From Chryseobacterium populi (GTDB lineage: Bacteria > Bacteroidota > Bacteroidia > Flavobacteriales > Weeksellaceae): a DNA stretch of 42,150 bases. The notes beneath the pieces are model-generated. The model was given only the letters and a program-made list of their open reading frames with translations. It ran no database searches and was not told where the DNA came from. Of the stretch, positions 41,326 through 42,150 are shown piece after piece (positions within the stretch are counted from its first letter, which is position 1; every line of letters starts with the position of its first letter). The stretch lies in contig NZ_AKJY01000077.1 in assembly GCF_000282115.1 (NCBI RefSeq), forward strand, positions 1-42,150, written 5' to 3'. The translations under genes and the position numbers were made by a program.

Positions 41326-42150
41326 TTATTGCAATTCTTTTATATAGGTAAATTGATAATCCGGAAGAAGCTCGGGGTGAAAAATCTTAATATAGTCTTT
41401 AAGAATAAGATCAGACCTTACCGCTCCGCTTTCAAAAAAATCATTGGCCTTCAATCTTTCCTTTCCTGTAATCACATAGATCTTACCTTTATTGAATACT
41501 TCCAGCTTTCCATAGAATGGATTCATGCCCAGCATTTCTTTTTTAGAGGCATGATTTCCTGCATTGATCCAATATTGCACATTGCCGGATTTTGCATATA
41601 CTTCTTCAAAGCTCATTGGTAAAGCTTTCTCATCCGTATTATTTTTCAGAATATATTCGGCATTGGCATCTGAAATATAGTTGGCCACCGAAGTTTTTCC
41701 TCCCGGCATATACCAGACATCACCATACATTTCATTGGCTAAAACTACGGGTTTTGTCTTAGCGTTCAAGGCCATCTGTTTCAGTTCGTTATAATTTTTC
41801 TTAATTTTATTGTACTTTGTTTCCGCTTCTTTGTCTTTTCCGAAAAGCTTTCCGAAAAGTTTTAAATAGGCTGTTTTTTCAAGAGGCTTCTGTTCCATAA
41901 ACTCATCCAGAAAAATCACCTGAATCCCATTATTTTTCAATAGCTGGTAAGTATTATCAAAGCTTGCAATATAATTGGTGAAAATAGCATCAGGCTTCAG
42001 GGAAATAATTTTTTCTACATCATATTTCTGCTCACTGCCTACATTTTGAATTTTTCCTTGTTTAAGCAGATTCTGAAGTTTTTCAGAATAAATATATTCA
42101 GGGCTGGATACTCCGATTACTAAATTTTCTGCGCCCAGTTCTGTAATATA
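41326..42150 (-). CDS. ABC transporter metal-chelate binding protein, 5' end outside the window
   Basis: A reading frame open to the right edge of the window, 274 codons visible plus stop. It starts in mid-protein with YITELGAENLVIGVS and continues through PEYIYSEKLQNLLKQGKIQNVGSE, so the TTG at 41940 is not the start. KPDAIFTNYIASFDNTYQLLKNNGIQVIFLDE is typical of periplasmic binding proteins for iron-siderophore, haem or cobalamin (PeripBP_2 type). The C-terminal half has YVITGKERLKANDFFESGAVRSDLILKDYIKIFHP. The probable signal peptide or lipobox is outside the window. The ligand cannot be told. Permease and ATPase genes, if linked, would be to the right. Confidence 0.88.
   Translation of the reverse strand, partial: YITELGAENLVIGVSSPEYIYSEKLQNLLKQGKIQNVGSEQKYDVEKIISLKPDAIFTNYIASFDNTYQLLKNNGIQVIFLDEFMEQKPLEKTAYLKLFGKLFGKDKEAETKYNKIKKNYNELKQMALNAKTKPVVLANEMYGDVWYMPGGKTSVANYISDANAEYILKNNTDEKALPMSFEEVYAKSGNVQYWINAGNHASKKEMLGMNPFYGKLEVFNKGKIYVITGKERLKANDFFESGAVRSDLILKDYIKIFHPELLPDYQFTYIKELQ

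Noticed and set aside
41326..41940. Start of the binding protein at the TTG at 41940
   Set aside because: The frame stays open to the window edge and encodes further family sequence, so the gene is truncated by the window, not begun there.
1..42150. tRNA, rRNA or insertion sequence
   Set aside because: No such gene or transposase was recognised on either strand.

Overview
The window looks like chromosomal DNA from a flavobacterium of the Weeksellaceae, most likely Chryseobacterium or a close relative. The grounds are: AT-rich DNA; a SusC/SusD pair; a type IX secretion sorting domain; lipoproteins with Bacteroidetes-type export signals; promoters of the TTTG-N19-TAnnTTTG type; and intergenic repeats that I recall from this group. 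There is no rRNA, tRNA, CRISPR array, transposase or phage gene. Most genes lie on the minus strand.

1-13.6 kb is a polysaccharide utilisation locus read right to left: SusC, SusD, a secreted Fn3 protein, a LamG-like lipoprotein, two GH144/glycoamylase-family enzymes, an alpha/beta-hydrolase and a GH3 beta-glucosidase (BglX type). GH144 plus GH3 points to beta-1,2-glucan (sophoro-oligosaccharides, cyclic glucans) as substrate. The two GH144 paralogues differ in their lipoprotein export signals, suggesting one works on the cell surface and the other in the periplasm. A hairpin terminator lies between the binding-protein genes and the enzyme genes. A promoter-like -7 element with repeated GTTAACTTAA sites precedes susC, and no regulator gene is present.

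13.8-21.7 kb holds single genes: a T9SS-secreted protein, DUF4197, a DUF493 protein, an ArsC/Spx-like protein, a lipoprotein, a deoxynucleoside kinase, a secreted protein with a disordered tail, and a glutaminyl-peptide cyclotransferase beside a decayed, internally deleted copy of itself.

21.8-25.7 kb holds an AHSA1-type SRPBCC protein, a CPA1 Na+/H+ antiporter, a bestrophin-type channel and a DUF2490 outer-membrane protein. 26.1-29.5 kb is a tight seven-gene operon of small proteins (DUF1569, two paralogous secreted proteins, a membrane protein, VOC, SRPBCC and PhnB-like VOC).

29.7-36.2 kb pairs ecotin with a 1,964-residue alpha-2-macroglobulin-like protein whose thioester motif is lost, a probable two-inhibitor anti-protease operon. 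Divergent from it run a UbiA-like membrane protein and recF, then a broken leader-peptide (bacteriocin-like) gene and a DUF721/DciA-like gene. The window closes with a Gcr-family membrane protein, the monofunctional transglycosylase MtgA, and a metal-chelate ABC binding protein cut by the right edge.
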